DNA of 64,000 bases from Companilactobacillus kedongensis (GTDB taxonomy: Bacteria > Bacillota > Bacilli > Lactobacillales > Lactobacillaceae): NCBI RefSeq assembly GCF_003946625.1, contig NZ_RHOR01000012.1, positions 1 through 64,000 on the forward strand, read 5' to 3'. This document shows positions 20,309-29,394 of the stretch, one piece after another (positions within the stretch are counted from its first letter, which is position 1; each line of letters begins with the position of its first letter). The notes beneath the pieces were generated by a model, which was not told the origin of the DNA, did not search any database, and saw nothing but the letters and a program-made list of their open reading frames with translations. The position numbers were made by a program, and so were the translations under genes.

Positions 20309-20317
20309 ATGATAGCA
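20309..20317 (-). promoter_or_regulatory. Extended -10 promoter element of the phoH operon
   Basis: TGCTATCAT on the minus strand fits an extended -10 (TGnTATNAT) and would start transcription just before the AGGAGG of phoH. No good -35 is seen, which is tolerated for extended -10 promoters. Confidence 0.45.
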
Positions 20318-20336
20318 CAAGAATGTAAAAAACTTA

Positions 20337-20373
20337 TAAAAAAAAGGTTAAAACATATAATGTTTTAACCTTT
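20337..20373 (-). terminator. Terminator of rpsU
   Basis: A perfect 14-base inverted repeat (AAAGGTTAAAACAT) with a three-base loop, followed on the minus strand by eight T. Confidence 0.9.
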
Positions 20374-20380
20374 CTATATA

Positions 20381-20563
20381 TTAACGACGTTTCTTGTTAC
20401 GTTTACGTGCAGCTTCTGACTTAAGCTTTTTCTTTACACTTGGCTTTTCGTAAAACTCTCTCTTACGATATTCTTGAAGTGTACCACTTTTAGAGACAGA
20501 GCGTTTAAAACGACGAAGAGCATCATCTAGCGATTCATTTTCACGAACGACTGTTTTTGACAT
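20381..20563 (-). CDS. rpsU: 30S ribosomal protein bS21
   Basis: 60 residues, starting at ATG 20563 behind GGAAGGAGGG; the longer in-frame extension upstream has no matching site and is not typical. The sequence [20 protein letters not shown] followed by a Lys/Arg-rich tail is canonical bS21, which sits near the anti-Shine-Dalgarno region of 16S rRNA. It is transcribed alone from its own promoter. Confidence 0.97.
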   Translation of the reverse strand: MSKTVVRENESLDDALRRFKRSVSKSGTLQEYRKREFYEKPSVKKKLKSEAARKRNKKRR

Positions 20564-20625
20564 ATATGATATCCCTCCTTCCGATTTAAAGCGTAACTGT
20601 CTATTTCTTTCACAGTTCATATGTT

Positions 20626-20653
20626 ATTATAACAAAAAGAAGGTAATGTTCAA
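20626..20653 (-). promoter_or_regulatory. Promoter of rpsU
   Basis: TTGAAC (20648-20653), a 16-base spacer and a perfect TATAAT (20626-20631) on the minus strand; the transcript would have a leader of about 55 bases. On the opposite strand TGTTATTAT (20622-20630) is an extended -10 candidate for the divergent PPDK regulator gene, so the two promoters may overlap. Confidence 0.65.
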
Positions 20654-20686
20654 ACAATTTTTTAAATTTTTTAGGAGGAATTTGTT

Positions 20687-21508
20687 ATGTCCCAACGAGT
20701 TGATGTCTTTGCGCTATCAGATGCGGCCGGTGAAACGGCTGTCCGCGTTGCTAAAGCGGCGTTTGCACAGTTCCCACAGTTAGATATAGTTTACACAAAA
20801 TATCCCTTTGTAAAGGATGACGATCAATTAAAAAAAGTCCTAAACCTTGCAAATGAGAAAAAAGCGGTCATTTTACACACTATCGTCTCCAAGGAAATCA
20901 GTGAGATCATCAATACTTACTGTCAACAACATGGAATAACCTATTACGATATTCTCAATCCTATTATTGGAACATTCGGTCAAATAACTCATGAAGAACC
21001 ATTAAGAAGAAAAGGTCTGATTCATGAACTAAACCAAAACTACTTTGATATGATCTCAGCAATGGAATTCACTGTCAACAATGATGATGGTAAAAATGCC
21101 AAAGGACTACTTGAAGCCGATCTTGTCCTACTAGGTATCTCCAGAACGTCAAAAACGCCCTTATCACTCTACTTAGCTAACAAGAATATAAAGGTTGCTA
21201 ACTTGCCATTAGTACCTAAGGCAGCCATTCCTGACGAATTATGGCGTGTTAATCCAAAAAAAATCGTTGGTTTGACTAACGACATGAATGTTTTGACAAA
21301 AATTAGAAGTCAAAGAATGATTGCTTATGGACTTGATCCAGATACAGCATACTCAGAAGAAGATGAAATTCAACGCGAACTGGATTACTCAAACAAGATT
21401 TACAAAGAATTAGGTTGTCCAGTCATCAATGTGGCCGATCGTTCAATTGAAGAAACAGCTGCGCTGATCATGGAACAATTAAATATCAATGGATATACAA
21501 AGAGCTAG
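20687..21508 (+). CDS. Pyruvate, phosphate dikinase regulatory protein (DUF299 kinase/pyrophosphorylase)
   Basis: 273 residues, ATG behind TTAGGAGGAA. The family phosphorylates and dephosphorylates a Thr in PPDK or PEP synthase, using ADP and Pi. Seen: VFALSDAAGETA at the N-terminus, the P-loop LLGISRTSKTPLSLYLA near 147-163 and the C-terminal RSIEETAALIME. No ppdK gene is in the window, so the target is not evident. It is divergent from rpsU and convergent with the endonuclease IV gene. Confidence 0.92.
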   Translation: MSQRVDVFALSDAAGETAVRVAKAAFAQFPQLDIVYTKYPFVKDDDQLKKVLNLANEKKAVILHTIVSKEISEIINTYCQQHGITYYDILNPIIGTFGQITHEEPLRRKGLIHELNQNYFDMISAMEFTVNNDDGKNAKGLLEADLVLLGISRTSKTPLSLYLANKNIKVANLPLVPKAAIPDELWRVNPKKIVGLTNDMNVLTKIRSQRMIAYGLDPDTAYSEEDEIQRELDYSNKIYKELGCPVINVADRSIEETAALIMEQLNINGYTKS

Positions 21509-21528
21509 CCTGAGGCTAGCTCTTTTTT
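21499..21528 (+). terminator. Terminator containing both convergent stop codons
   Basis: AAAGAGCTAGCC and its perfect inverse with a TGA loop, followed by T on the plus strand. The TAG inside each arm is the stop codon of the gene reading into it (PPDK regulator on plus, endonuclease IV on minus). Confidence 0.85.
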
Positions 21529-22412
21529 AATTTATTCTGCATTTCTGGATCAAACTTTTGGTTTCGTAACATTTCAATTTCAAATTTATAAGGTGCTACA
21601 CCTTTTTTGTCATTCTCATCTTTTTTAACGTAAGGAGTTTCCATTATCTTGGGAACTTGTTCTAACTGGGGATGATGTGCCACATAATTCAATGTATCAA
21701 ATCCAATCGTTCCAAAGCCAATATTCTCATGGCGATCTTTATGTGAACCTTGATTATTTTTAGAATCATTTAAATGGATCACAGATATCTTATCAATGCC
21801 TAAAATGTGGTCAAACTCATTCAAAACACCATCAAAATCATCTTTAACATTGTAGCCAGCGTCACTCATATGGCAGGTATCCATAGTAACCGACAGTTTA
21901 TCATTATGCTGACAGTGATCAAAGATCATCGCTAACTGTTCAAAATTAATGCCGACTTCAGTACCCTTACCAGCCATTGTTTCTATGGCGATACTTACTT
22001 TTTGGTTCTCATCGATGGCTTCATCTAAAGCTTCAGCAATTTGTTTTAACGCGACTTCAGGTCCTTGTTTTAAATGTGCACCAGGATGAAAGCTGAGGGC
22101 TTCAATACCTAATGCATCGGCACGTTGAATTTCATCATGCATAAATGAGATCCCAAAAGGAAGATTTTCAGGTTTAACAGTATTCCCCAAATTAACGATA
22201 TATGGTGCATGACCAATAATATGGTCGATACCATACAATTTTAAAAGCCTTTGACCTTCTTCAATATTCATCTCTGAAACATCTTTACGGCGCGTATTTT
22301 GAGGTGCACCAGTAAAAATCATCATCGCATTGGCATCATAACTGTGTGCTTCTTTTGCTGATCCAGCTAACATTTTAGGTGCCTTCATTGCAACATGTGA
22401 TCCAATTATCAT
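21516..22412 (-). CDS. nfo: Deoxyribonuclease IV (AP endonuclease)
   Basis: 298 residues, ATG behind AAAAGGAGATC. It is a zinc-dependent apurinic/apyrimidinic endonuclease of base excision repair with a TIM-barrel fold. Metal-ligand motifs are [39 protein letters not shown] and [13 protein letters not shown]. The length is normal for the family. Confidence 0.96.
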   Translation of the reverse strand: MIIGSHVAMKAPKMLAGSAKEAHSYDANAMMIFTGAPQNTRRKDVSEMNIEEGQRLLKLYGIDHIIGHAPYIVNLGNTVKPENLPFGISFMHDEIQRADALGIEALSFHPGAHLKQGPEVALKQIAEALDEAIDENQKVSIAIETMAGKGTEVGINFEQLAMIFDHCQHNDKLSVTMDTCHMSDAGYNVKDDFDGVLNEFDHILGIDKISVIHLNDSKNNQGSHKDRHENIGFGTIGFDTLNYVAHHPQLEQVPKIMETPYVKKDENDKKGVAPYKFEIEMLRNQKFDPEMQNKLKKS

Positions 22413-22449
22413 AAGTGATCTCCTTTTAAAGTAGTAATTTCATTTTAAA

Positions 22450-22483
22450 ACAAAAAGAGAAAAGCCGACAGCTTTTCTCTTTT
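22450..22483 (-). terminator. Terminator of the YitT gene
   Basis: AAAGAGAAAAGC and GCTTTTCTCTTT pair around a six-base loop, with T-rich flank on the minus strand. Confidence 0.85.
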
Positions 22484-22489
22484 ATTTAT

Positions 22490-23368
22490 CTAGTAAATAT
22501 GTTTTTGATAGAACCTTCCCATTATTTTGACCGTATCGGTAACACTGACAAACGCATGTTGATCAGAGGCCTCCATAGCGGTTTCTAGATCATGTAATTC
22601 AGCTCTAGAGATAATTGTGAAGAGAATCGTCTTTTCTTCGTGTTTATAAGCACCTTCCGCATCATGAACGATAGTGATACCTCGACGCATCTCACTTTGA
22701 ATCTCTGTGATCACGTTCTTAGGTTTTGACGTAACGATCATTACTTGCAGCTTTTGATCCTTATTATAGACCATATCTATAACTTGACCATTGATAAAGA
22801 TACTTACCGCGCTATATAAAGCGTGAACCCATCCGAATATCAGACCGGCGCAGGTTATGATAAATACATTAAAGATGATATTTATCGTCCCTACACTTTT
22901 CCCGGTTTTCTTCCGTAAAATAATTCCTAAAATATCAATACCACCGGTAGAGATACCATTTCTCAATGACATCCCTGTACCAAACCCATTTACTACACCA
23001 CCAAAAATAGCGCAGATAAGTGGATCAGCTGTGATCTTAGTACCTGGCAATAAATGCATCATTGTACTGGCTAAAGCGACTGCAACCACGGTAAACAAGG
23101 TGAATTTATGGTCGATCTTGCGCCAAGACAAAACAAATAATGGAGCATTTAATGCAAAATACATTACAGCTGTGGAGATATGAAATGGGAACCAACGTGC
23201 CGTTACCGTAGAGACTAACTGAGCGGCACCAGTTACACCAGAACCATAAATTCCACCGGGTGTCCAAAACATATTAACAGCAATTGAAACTGTGATTGAA
23301 TATAAGAAAGCTACTGAAAGTTTTGATAAGTTTTGATGCCTCTCAATTAACTTATCTATTTCATCCAT
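22490..23368 (-). CDS. YitT family membrane protein (DUF161 / DUF2179)
   Basis: 292 residues, ATG about ten bases after TAGGAGT. There are five or six predicted membrane segments between about 15 and 200, with the family motif GxxxRNGISTGGIDILG. A soluble C-terminal DUF2179 domain (about 215-285) contains RRGITIVHDAEGAY. The molecular function of YitT proteins is not established; a transport or membrane-sensing role is only inference. It stands as a single gene. Confidence 0.9.
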   Translation of the reverse strand: MDEIDKLIERHQNLSKLSVAFLYSITVSIAVNMFWTPGGIYGSGVTGAAQLVSTVTARWFPFHISTAVMYFALNAPLFVLSWRKIDHKFTLFTVVAVALASTMMHLLPGTKITADPLICAIFGGVVNGFGTGMSLRNGISTGGIDILGIILRKKTGKSVGTINIIFNVFIITCAGLIFGWVHALYSAVSIFINGQVIDMVYNKDQKLQVMIVTSKPKNVITEIQSEMRRGITIVHDAEGAYKHEEKTILFTIISRAELHDLETAMEASDQHAFVSVTDTVKIMGRFYQKHIY

Positions 23369-23438
23369 ATCGAGATTACTCCTATAATAAATTCATTTTC
23401 ACCAATGTAATCTTAGCACAGATACAGTATTTTTCAGC

Positions 23439-23957
23439 CTATTTCCGATGTTTTTCAATAAAACTTCCTCTTCCGCCTTTTTCTTCCATTTCAAAGCGTT
23501 CTGGATTCTTTTTATAAAAGTCTTGATGATAATCTTCAGCAACATAAAATTCTTTAGCTGGCAGGATCTGTGTAACGATCGGTTCATCAAATTGACCTGA
23601 TTCTGCTAAAGTCTTTTTTTCTGACTCTGCAATCTCTTTTTGTTCCTCATTCGCATAATAAATTACAGGACGATAGCTGTCGCCACGATCTTGAAATTGA
23701 CCAGTAGCATCAGTTGGATCAGCAACTTGCCAATAGATTTCAACTAACTGTTTGTATGAAAAAATATCGGCATCATAAGTAATTTTAACTGCCTCAGTAT
23801 GTCCAGTAGTACCAGTACATACTTGTTCATATGTTGGATTGGCAACATGCCCGCCCGTATAACCTGAAATAACTGAAATTATTCCTGGTTGAGTATCAAA
23901 TGGCTTTACCATGCACCAAAAACATCCGCCTGCAAAAATAGCTGTTTCTTTTTTCAT
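23439..23957 (-). CDS. msrA: Peptide methionine sulfoxide reductase MsrA
   Basis: 172 residues. It reduces the S-epimer of methionine sulfoxide in oxidised proteins. The active site is [12 protein letters not shown] (residues 10-21) with the nucleophilic Cys, followed by [19 protein letters not shown] and the AEDYHQDF region. Its ATG overlaps the stop of msrB (TAATG), so the pair is coupled and the two stereospecific enzymes are made together. Confidence 0.96.
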   Translation of the reverse strand: MKKETAIFAGGCFWCMVKPFDTQPGIISVISGYTGGHVANPTYEQVCTGTTGHTEAVKITYDADIFSYKQLVEIYWQVADPTDATGQFQDRGDSYRPVIYYANEEQKEIAESEKKTLAESGQFDEPIVTQILPAKEFYVAEDYHQDFYKKNPERFEMEEKGGRGSFIEKHRK

Positions 23958-24391
23958 TATTTGTCACCCTCATCGACATATTTCTTGTAATCACTGTAGT
24001 CTTCATCCATCTCATCATAAGGGATAAATTTCAAAGACGCTGAGTTGATACAATACCTCAGGCCACCCAATTCTTTAGGACCATCCTCAAAAACATGCCC
24101 TAAATGTGAGTTTGCAATACTGCTTCTAACTTCAGTCCTCTCAACCAACAGTGACCTATCCTTGTTTTCAGTTAACTTGGCAATCGGTTGACTAAATGAA
24201 GGCCAACCACAACCTGCATCAAACTTTTTGGAAGATGAAAATAATGGCTCACCACTGGCAACATCCACATAGATACCTTTTTGATAAAAATCATCATATT
24301 TGCCACTAAAAGGTCTTTCAGTGTCGGAATTTTGAGTAACTCTATATTGAATATCGTCTAAATTCTTTAAGTTTTTCTCATATTTAGTCAA
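23957..24391 (-). CDS. msrB: Peptide methionine sulfoxide reductase MsrB
   Basis: 144 residues from TTG 24391, eight bases after AAGGAG; an in-frame GTG at 24400 touches that site. It reduces the R-epimer of methionine sulfoxide. [11 protein letters not shown] and [12 protein letters not shown] hold the conserved fold and the catalytic Cys. The CxxC pairs that bind structural zinc in some MsrB proteins are absent, as in many lactobacillar enzymes. Confidence 0.95.
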   Translation of the reverse strand: MTKYEKNLKNLDDIQYRVTQNSDTERPFSGKYDDFYQKGIYVDVASGEPLFSSSKKFDAGCGWPSFSQPIAKLTENKDRSLLVERTEVRSSIANSHLGHVFEDGPKELGGLRYCINSASLKFIPYDEMDEDYSDYKKYVDEGDK

Positions 24392-24480
24392 CGAAATCAC
24401 TCCTTATTATCTGTACTATTTAGTATAACCAAGTATGAAAGCATTTCTATGATTTTGCTCAGATTTATTAAATTACTATT

Positions 24481-24520
24481 AAAAAAAAGATACCATAAGG
24501 ACTGTATCCCCACGGCATCT
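24481..24520 (-). terminator. Terminator of hisS-aspS
   Basis: On the minus-strand RNA, 13 bases (24508-24520) pair fully with 24488-24500 if G-U pairs are counted, and eight T follow. Confidence 0.85.
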
Positions 24521-24537
24521 CTAATTTAAGGTTAATA

Positions 24538-26304
24538 TTATTTATCTGTCTTTGAAACTTCAATACCTAAATCAACTAATTGATTAGGATCGACTGGTCT
24601 AGGAGCATGTGTCATTGGTTCAGTAGCATTTGAATTCTTAGGGAAGGCAATAACGTCACGAATATTATCCTTGCCGGATAGAAGCATAGCAAATCTATCC
24701 AAACCAATAGCCAAACCACCATGTGGTGGACAACCGTATTGCAAGGCATCCAATAGGAAGCCAAATTGTGCGTAGGCCTTTTCTTTAGTAAAATCTAGAG
24801 CCTTAAGCATCTTTTCTTGAATTTTTGCATTATGAATACGGATAGAACCGCCACCCAATTCATAACCATTCAAGACGATATCATAACTTTGAGCATATGC
24901 CTTATGTGGATCTTCATCTAAGTAGTGAACATCCTCTTCATTTGGCATCGTAAATGGATGGTGTGCTGCAGTCCATCTTTGAATACCTTCATCATATTCA
25001 AATAATGGCCAGTTAACAACCCATGTAAAGGCAAATTCATTAGGATCAAATAAGTTTAATTCTTTTGCAATGGCAACACGTAAATAACCAAGAGCATCAG
25101 CAACAATTTTCTTCTTGTCAGCAACGAAAAGAACTAAGTCGTTGTTTTCGAGTCCCAATCGTTCTACCAAAGAACCTTCTTGATCAGTAATAAACTTGGC
25201 AATTGGTCCAGTAACTTTATCGTCATTATACTTGATCCAAGCTAAACCTTTAGCACCGAATCGTTTGATATATTCTTGATAAGATTCAATATTCTTTCTT
25301 GAATATTTATCGGCATTATTTTTGACAACGATAGCTTTAACTTGACCACCATTATCAATAGTACCTTTAAATACTTTAAACTCACTCTCGGCAAATACTT
25401 CGTTCAAGTCTTGTAGTTCCATACCAAAACGAATGTCAGGTTTATCTGAACCATAGCGAGCCATAGCGTCATCCCAATCAATTCTTGGGAATGGCAATTT
25501 AACATCAATACCCTTTTCGTCTTTCATAACACGAGCAATTAGACCTTCAGTAACTTCTTGAATTTCTTCAGCTGACATAAAACTCATTTCAAGGTCAATT
25601 TGAGTAAATTCTGGCTGACGATCTCCACGAAGATCCTCATCACGGAAACAATGTGCTAATTGATAGTAACGATCGAATCCACCTACCATCAATAATTGTT
25701 TAAATAATTGTGGTGATTGTGGCAATGCATAGAATTGTCCTGGATAAACACGTGAAGGAACAAGGTAATCACGAGCACCTTCTGGTGTTGATGGGGTCAA
25801 GTTAGGTGTTTCAATATCGATAAAACCGTTGTCATGTAAGTATTCGTGAACTGAATGCTTGATTTGTGCTCTGGTTCTAATAGCCTTTTGCATTTCAGGT
25901 CTACGTAAATCAAGATAACGATACTTTAACTTAGTTTCTTCAGAGGCATCGACATCATCAGTGATTTCAAATGGTGGTGTAACTGATTTATTCAATAGTT
26001 CAACAGTATCAACAACAACTTCAACCTTACCAGTCGTCATTCTATCATTGATCGCACTGTCGTCACGTAATCTTACTGTACCCAAAACATTGATAACATA
26101 TTCTGAACGCAATGACTCAGCAATTTCCAATGCTTCTTTATGGTCAGTATTAAAAACTAATTGTACGATACCTTTGTAATCACGAAGATCGATAAAAATC
26201 AATCCACCGAGATCACGACGTTTTTGTACCCAACCGTCTAGAGATACTCGTTGACCAACATATTTTTCGGTAATGCTACCGCAGTAGTCTGTTCTCTTTT
26301 CCAT
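24538..26304 (-). CDS. aspS: Aspartyl-tRNA synthetase
   Basis: 588 residues, ATG two bases after hisS. It is a class II synthetase of the bacterial type. It has an N-terminal OB anticodon-binding fold (about 15-100; [19 protein letters not shown]), motif 2 [14 protein letters not shown], a bacterial GAD insertion (about 300-400) and motif 3 [13 protein letters not shown] near the C-terminus. Whether it also charges tRNA-Asn cannot be read here. Confidence 0.97.
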   Translation of the reverse strand: MEKRTDYCGSITEKYVGQRVSLDGWVQKRRDLGGLIFIDLRDYKGIVQLVFNTDHKEALEIAESLRSEYVINVLGTVRLRDDSAINDRMTTGKVEVVVDTVELLNKSVTPPFEITDDVDASEETKLKYRYLDLRRPEMQKAIRTRAQIKHSVHEYLHDNGFIDIETPNLTPSTPEGARDYLVPSRVYPGQFYALPQSPQLFKQLLMVGGFDRYYQLAHCFRDEDLRGDRQPEFTQIDLEMSFMSAEEIQEVTEGLIARVMKDEKGIDVKLPFPRIDWDDAMARYGSDKPDIRFGMELQDLNEVFAESEFKVFKGTIDNGGQVKAIVVKNNADKYSRKNIESYQEYIKRFGAKGLAWIKYNDDKVTGPIAKFITDQEGSLVERLGLENNDLVLFVADKKKIVADALGYLRVAIAKELNLFDPNEFAFTWVVNWPLFEYDEGIQRWTAAHHPFTMPNEEDVHYLDEDPHKAYAQSYDIVLNGYELGGGSIRIHNAKIQEKMLKALDFTKEKAYAQFGFLLDALQYGCPPHGGLAIGLDRFAMLLSGKDNIRDVIAFPKNSNATEPMTHAPRPVDPNQLVDLGIEVSKTDK

Positions 26305-26306
26305 TA

Positions 26307-27578
26307 TTATCCCTCGATTTTCTTTAATTCATCAGTTAAATTATCCAATGATACGCTGACCTGATCACCAGTTGCCATATTCTTAACACTGGCCGTATTG
26401 TTTTCGATCTCATTGTCACCGATAGTAACTGTATATTTAGCTTGTAAATGATCTGCAGTCTTAAATTGAGCTTTGATCTTTCTTTGCAAGTAATCTTTAT
26501 CAGCTGCAAATCCAGTACTTCTCAATTTAGACAAAATCTTTACAGAAGCTTGCTCTGCCTTTTGACCAATAGTAACAAGATAAACATCCAAGTCATTATT
26601 AATAACTAGATCCTCATCCTTCAACAAAAGCATCAGACGTTCAACACCTAATCCAAAACCAATTCCTGGTGTCTGTGGTCCACCTAATTCTTCAACCAAT
26701 CCATTGTAACGACCACCGGCTAAAACAGTGATTTCTTTGTTATCAAATGCCGGGTCAGTTACCATAAATTCAAAAATAGTATGGTTGTAGTAGTCAAGTC
26801 CACGGACCATTGTTGAATCGACTTCGTAATTAACATCCAGTTCATCAAGTAGTTGTTTTAAATATTCAAAACGTTCTCTAGAAGCATCATTTAGATAATC
26901 CAAAATAGATGGTGCGTTAGCAACGATTTTCTTATCACCCGCATCTTTACTATCTAAGATCCTCAATGGATTCTTCTCTAATCTGATCTTAGAATCATCA
27001 CTCAATTGATCCTTAAATGGAGTAAAGTAATCAACCAATGCACGGTGATAGTTTTCACGTGACTCTGGATCACCCAAAGTATTGATGGCCACTTTGAGAT
27101 TCTTAATCCCCAACTCATTTAGGAAATTTAGACCCATAGTAATAACTTCAACATCTAATTCTGGAGAATCAGAACCAAAAGCTTCAACTCCGATTTGATG
27201 AAATTGTCTTTGGCGGCCCGATTGAGGACGTTCATATCTGAACATTGGTCCCTTATACCAAACTTTGTAAGGCTTGATATGTTCTGGTCCGTAGAGTTTA
27301 TTCTCAACATAAGCTCTTACAACACCCGCTGTACCTTCTGGACGAAGTGCCAAACGACGGTCACCTTTATCTTTAAAATCGTACATTTCTTTTGAAACGA
27401 TATCTGATGTATCACCAGAAGAACGTTCAAAAACTTCGTATGATTCAAAAATTGGTGTTCTTATTTCTGAAAAACGATAATGACTAAAAACTCTTTGTGC
27501 GACAGATTCTACATACTGCCACTTTGCTGATTCACCGGGTAAAATATCCATCGTACCCTTTGGCTTTTGGTAACGCAT
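26307..27578 (-). CDS. hisS: Histidyl-tRNA synthetase
   Basis: 423 residues, ATG behind AAAAGGAG. It is a class II enzyme with motif 1 region [31 protein letters not shown], motif 2 [19 protein letters not shown], and the His-specific [13 protein letters not shown] and GLGVERL. The C-terminal anticodon-binding domain begins near 325. It is first in the hisS-aspS operon under T-box control. Confidence 0.97.
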   Translation of the reverse strand: MRYQKPKGTMDILPGESAKWQYVESVAQRVFSHYRFSEIRTPIFESYEVFERSSGDTSDIVSKEMYDFKDKGDRRLALRPEGTAGVVRAYVENKLYGPEHIKPYKVWYKGPMFRYERPQSGRQRQFHQIGVEAFGSDSPELDVEVITMGLNFLNELGIKNLKVAINTLGDPESRENYHRALVDYFTPFKDQLSDDSKIRLEKNPLRILDSKDAGDKKIVANAPSILDYLNDASRERFEYLKQLLDELDVNYEVDSTMVRGLDYYNHTIFEFMVTDPAFDNKEITVLAGGRYNGLVEELGGPQTPGIGFGLGVERLMLLLKDEDLVINNDLDVYLVTIGQKAEQASVKILSKLRSTGFAADKDYLQRKIKAQFKTADHLQAKYTVTIGDNEIENNTASVKNMATGDQVSVSLDNLTDELKKIEG

Positions 27579-27605
27579 AAAATTCTCCTTTTATGGATCA
27601 CCGCA

Positions 27606-27643
27606 CAAAAAAAGCACTCCTGCCAATGAAGACAAGGGTGCTC
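27606..27643 (-). terminator. T-box terminator of hisS-aspS
   Basis: Imperfect hairpin GAGCACCCTTGTC / GGCAGGAGTGC on the minus strand followed by TTTTTTT. Confidence 0.8.
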
Positions 27644-27777
27644 ATGCACGGTACCACCTAGTATTTTTGCTACAGTTAACGCCTGTCAAACGATTATAAA
27701 ACGTCACAATCTGATTACTCACCTGTTCTCAGCCTGCAGGTTCTCTGTACAGCAATTTCTGATCTGATTAAGAATAT
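27606..27777 (-). promoter_or_regulatory. T-box riboswitch leader of hisS-aspS
   Basis: The minus strand shows the T-box core AGGTGGTACCGTGCA (27646-27660), followed by a terminator whose stem starts GAGCACCC and ends GGAGTGC before seven T. Upstream are a GAACCTGCAGG-type hairpin and a possible Stem I. A GAC triplet occurs in the TTGTGACGTT context and is a candidate aspartate specifier; I could not fold the leader to prove it. Uncharged tRNA should raise hisS-aspS expression. Confidence 0.88.
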
Positions 27778-27783
27778 AAATAT

Positions 27784-27812
27784 AAACTAATCAAAATGGG
27801 CCTAATTGTCAA
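27784..27812 (-). promoter_or_regulatory. Promoter of the hisS-aspS leader
   Basis: TTGACA (27807-27812), a 17-base spacer and TAGTTT (27784-27789) on the minus strand. The -35 overlaps the -35 of a possible divergent promoter. Confidence 0.55.
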
Positions 27813-27834
27813 GTTGCTTTTGTATCATTATATA
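27806..27834 (+). promoter_or_regulatory. Possible divergent promoter of the amidase gene
   Basis: TTGTCA (27806-27811), a 17-base spacer and TATATA (27829-27834) on the plus strand. It would give a leader of roughly 180 bases before the amidase start. The leader contains a stem with TAAGCG/CGCTTA ends (about 27839-27883) but no known riboswitch that I can name. Confidence 0.4.
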
Positions 27835-28023
27835 ATAGTAAGCGGTTACTTATTCGTTTTTCTGATCAATAAATCGCTTATATGGCAATTTAATTAATAT
27901 TTTTTCGATAAAAATGTCAAATTTCTATGAATTTTTAGCTTTCTATCTTTCAAGTTTCAGTTTTTTTCAGTAAGATAGATATATACATGAAATCATTATA
28001 GCGACAACAAAGGAATCCTTTAA

Positions 28024-29316
28024 ATGAAAAAGATAATAACTTTTTTAATTAAAAACAAGCTATTTGTTGCCATTGTTTTTTTAATCTCCATATCGAGTTG
28101 GTCGACTGTAGCTTTGGCAAATGCCAATTCAATTGTTGTTGAATCCGATTCGGTAAATGTCCGAGTTGGTCCAGGGTTGTCTTACTCCAATATGGGACAA
28201 GTTAAAAAAGGCGATAAATTAGCCATCTTAGCTGAAAAAAACAAATGGTACCAAGTCCGCCTTTCTGGAGACAAAATTGGTTGGGTTGCAAGTTGGCTGA
28301 TCGATAATACTGAAGTCAGCTCAGCAACTAATAAAGTTGGAATCGTAAAGGTCCCTAACACTACCGTATTTCAGAAAAATAACTCTGATAGTGAAGTTCT
28401 TGGAACTATCGAACAGTCACAAAAAGTCACCGTCATGTATCAAGAACAGAACTGGTCACAGATTCTCTATAAGGGAACAGCTGCTTGGGTAAAGAGTCAA
28501 TTTATTCAGGGGACTCAAGAGACTTCTAGTTCTTCCAATACTTCTAGTGATGACATTAAAACTGTCACAGTCACACAAGCTAATACAAAGTTACGTATTG
28601 AGCCAAATGACAATGGTCGTGTTATCAAGAGTATTAATGTTGGTAAGAAGTTCGACTATCTAAGTAAATCCGGTAATTGGTATAAAGTTCGTGATAGTGA
28701 CGGATCAGTCGGTTATATCGCTAGTTGGTTAGTAACCATATCAGGTTCAAAGAGTGCTGTTAAATCAGCCGCCACTAACATCTCCGAAGCCACGATCGTA
28801 ATTGATCCCGGCCATGGTGGTACTGACGTTGGAGCCGAATCCTCAAAGAAAACTTACGAAAAGAATTTCACTTTAAAATATGCTAAAGCAATTAAATCTG
28901 ACCTTGAAAAGACAGGTGCAAGAGTCGTTCTAACGCGTTCAGGTGATGATACCAAATCACTTGGCGATCGTGCCCGCCTCTCAAGTAAAATTGAAGCCGA
29001 CGCCTATATCAGTCTCCACTTTGATTCTAGTGATCAATCTGACTCCGGTTCTGGTGTAACGACTTATTACTATGATAAAGATAAAGATGGTCAATTAGCT
29101 ACTGATATAAATAGTCAATTAAAGAATTTAGCGATTGATAATCGTGGAACTCAACAAAAAGACCTATATGTATTACATTACAATAGTCAGCCTTCAGTAT
29201 TGATCGAGCTTGGTTACATCAACTCTTCAGCAGATTATAAACATATTAACTCTGACAGTTATAAAGAAGAAGTTGCTAAAGATGTTACAAATGGTTTAAA
29301 AGAATACTTCAAATAA
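28024..29316 (+). CDS. N-acetylmuramoyl-L-alanine amidase with three SH3b domains
   Basis: 430 residues, ATG behind AAAGGAATCC. A signal peptide spans about 1-34. Three bacterial SH3 (cell-wall binding) repeats lie at about 36-95, 105-160 and 178-238. Each has a V-N-V/T-K-L-R start and WYxV-x-S/D-G-x-x-GW/Y pattern. An Amidase_3 domain follows (about 256-428) with zinc ligands in VIDPGHGG, KKTYEKNF and ISLHFDSS, and the catalytic Glu in LIELGY. It cleaves the bond between MurNAc and L-Ala in peptidoglycan outside the membrane, probably in cell separation or turnover. It is a single gene with its own terminator. Confidence 0.93.
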   Translation: MKKIITFLIKNKLFVAIVFLISISSWSTVALANANSIVVESDSVNVRVGPGLSYSNMGQVKKGDKLAILAEKNKWYQVRLSGDKIGWVASWLIDNTEVSSATNKVGIVKVPNTTVFQKNNSDSEVLGTIEQSQKVTVMYQEQNWSQILYKGTAAWVKSQFIQGTQETSSSSNTSSDDIKTVTVTQANTKLRIEPNDNGRVIKSINVGKKFDYLSKSGNWYKVRDSDGSVGYIASWLVTISGSKSAVKSAATNISEATIVIDPGHGGTDVGAESSKKTYEKNFTLKYAKAIKSDLEKTGARVVLTRSGDDTKSLGDRARLSSKIEADAYISLHFDSSDQSDSGSGVTTYYYDKDKDGQLATDINSQLKNLAIDNRGTQQKDLYVLHYNSQPSVLIELGYINSSADYKHINSDSYKEEVAKDVTNGLKEYFK

Positions 29317-29362
29317 AATAACCGTCCTGAGAAATTAATAATTTCTCAAGACGGTTATTTTT
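29317..29362 (+). terminator. Terminator of the amidase gene
   Basis: A long hairpin with AATAACCGTC and GACGGTTATT at the base and GAGAAATT/AATTTCTC above, followed by five T. Confidence 0.9.
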
Positions 29363-29394
29363 ATCGATCAAATTTAATTACTGAATCCTATTTA

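Noticed and set aside
22857-23183. 108-codon frame opposite the YitT gene
   Set aside because: Antisense shadow of a conserved membrane protein; hydrophobic residues reflect the complementary strand.
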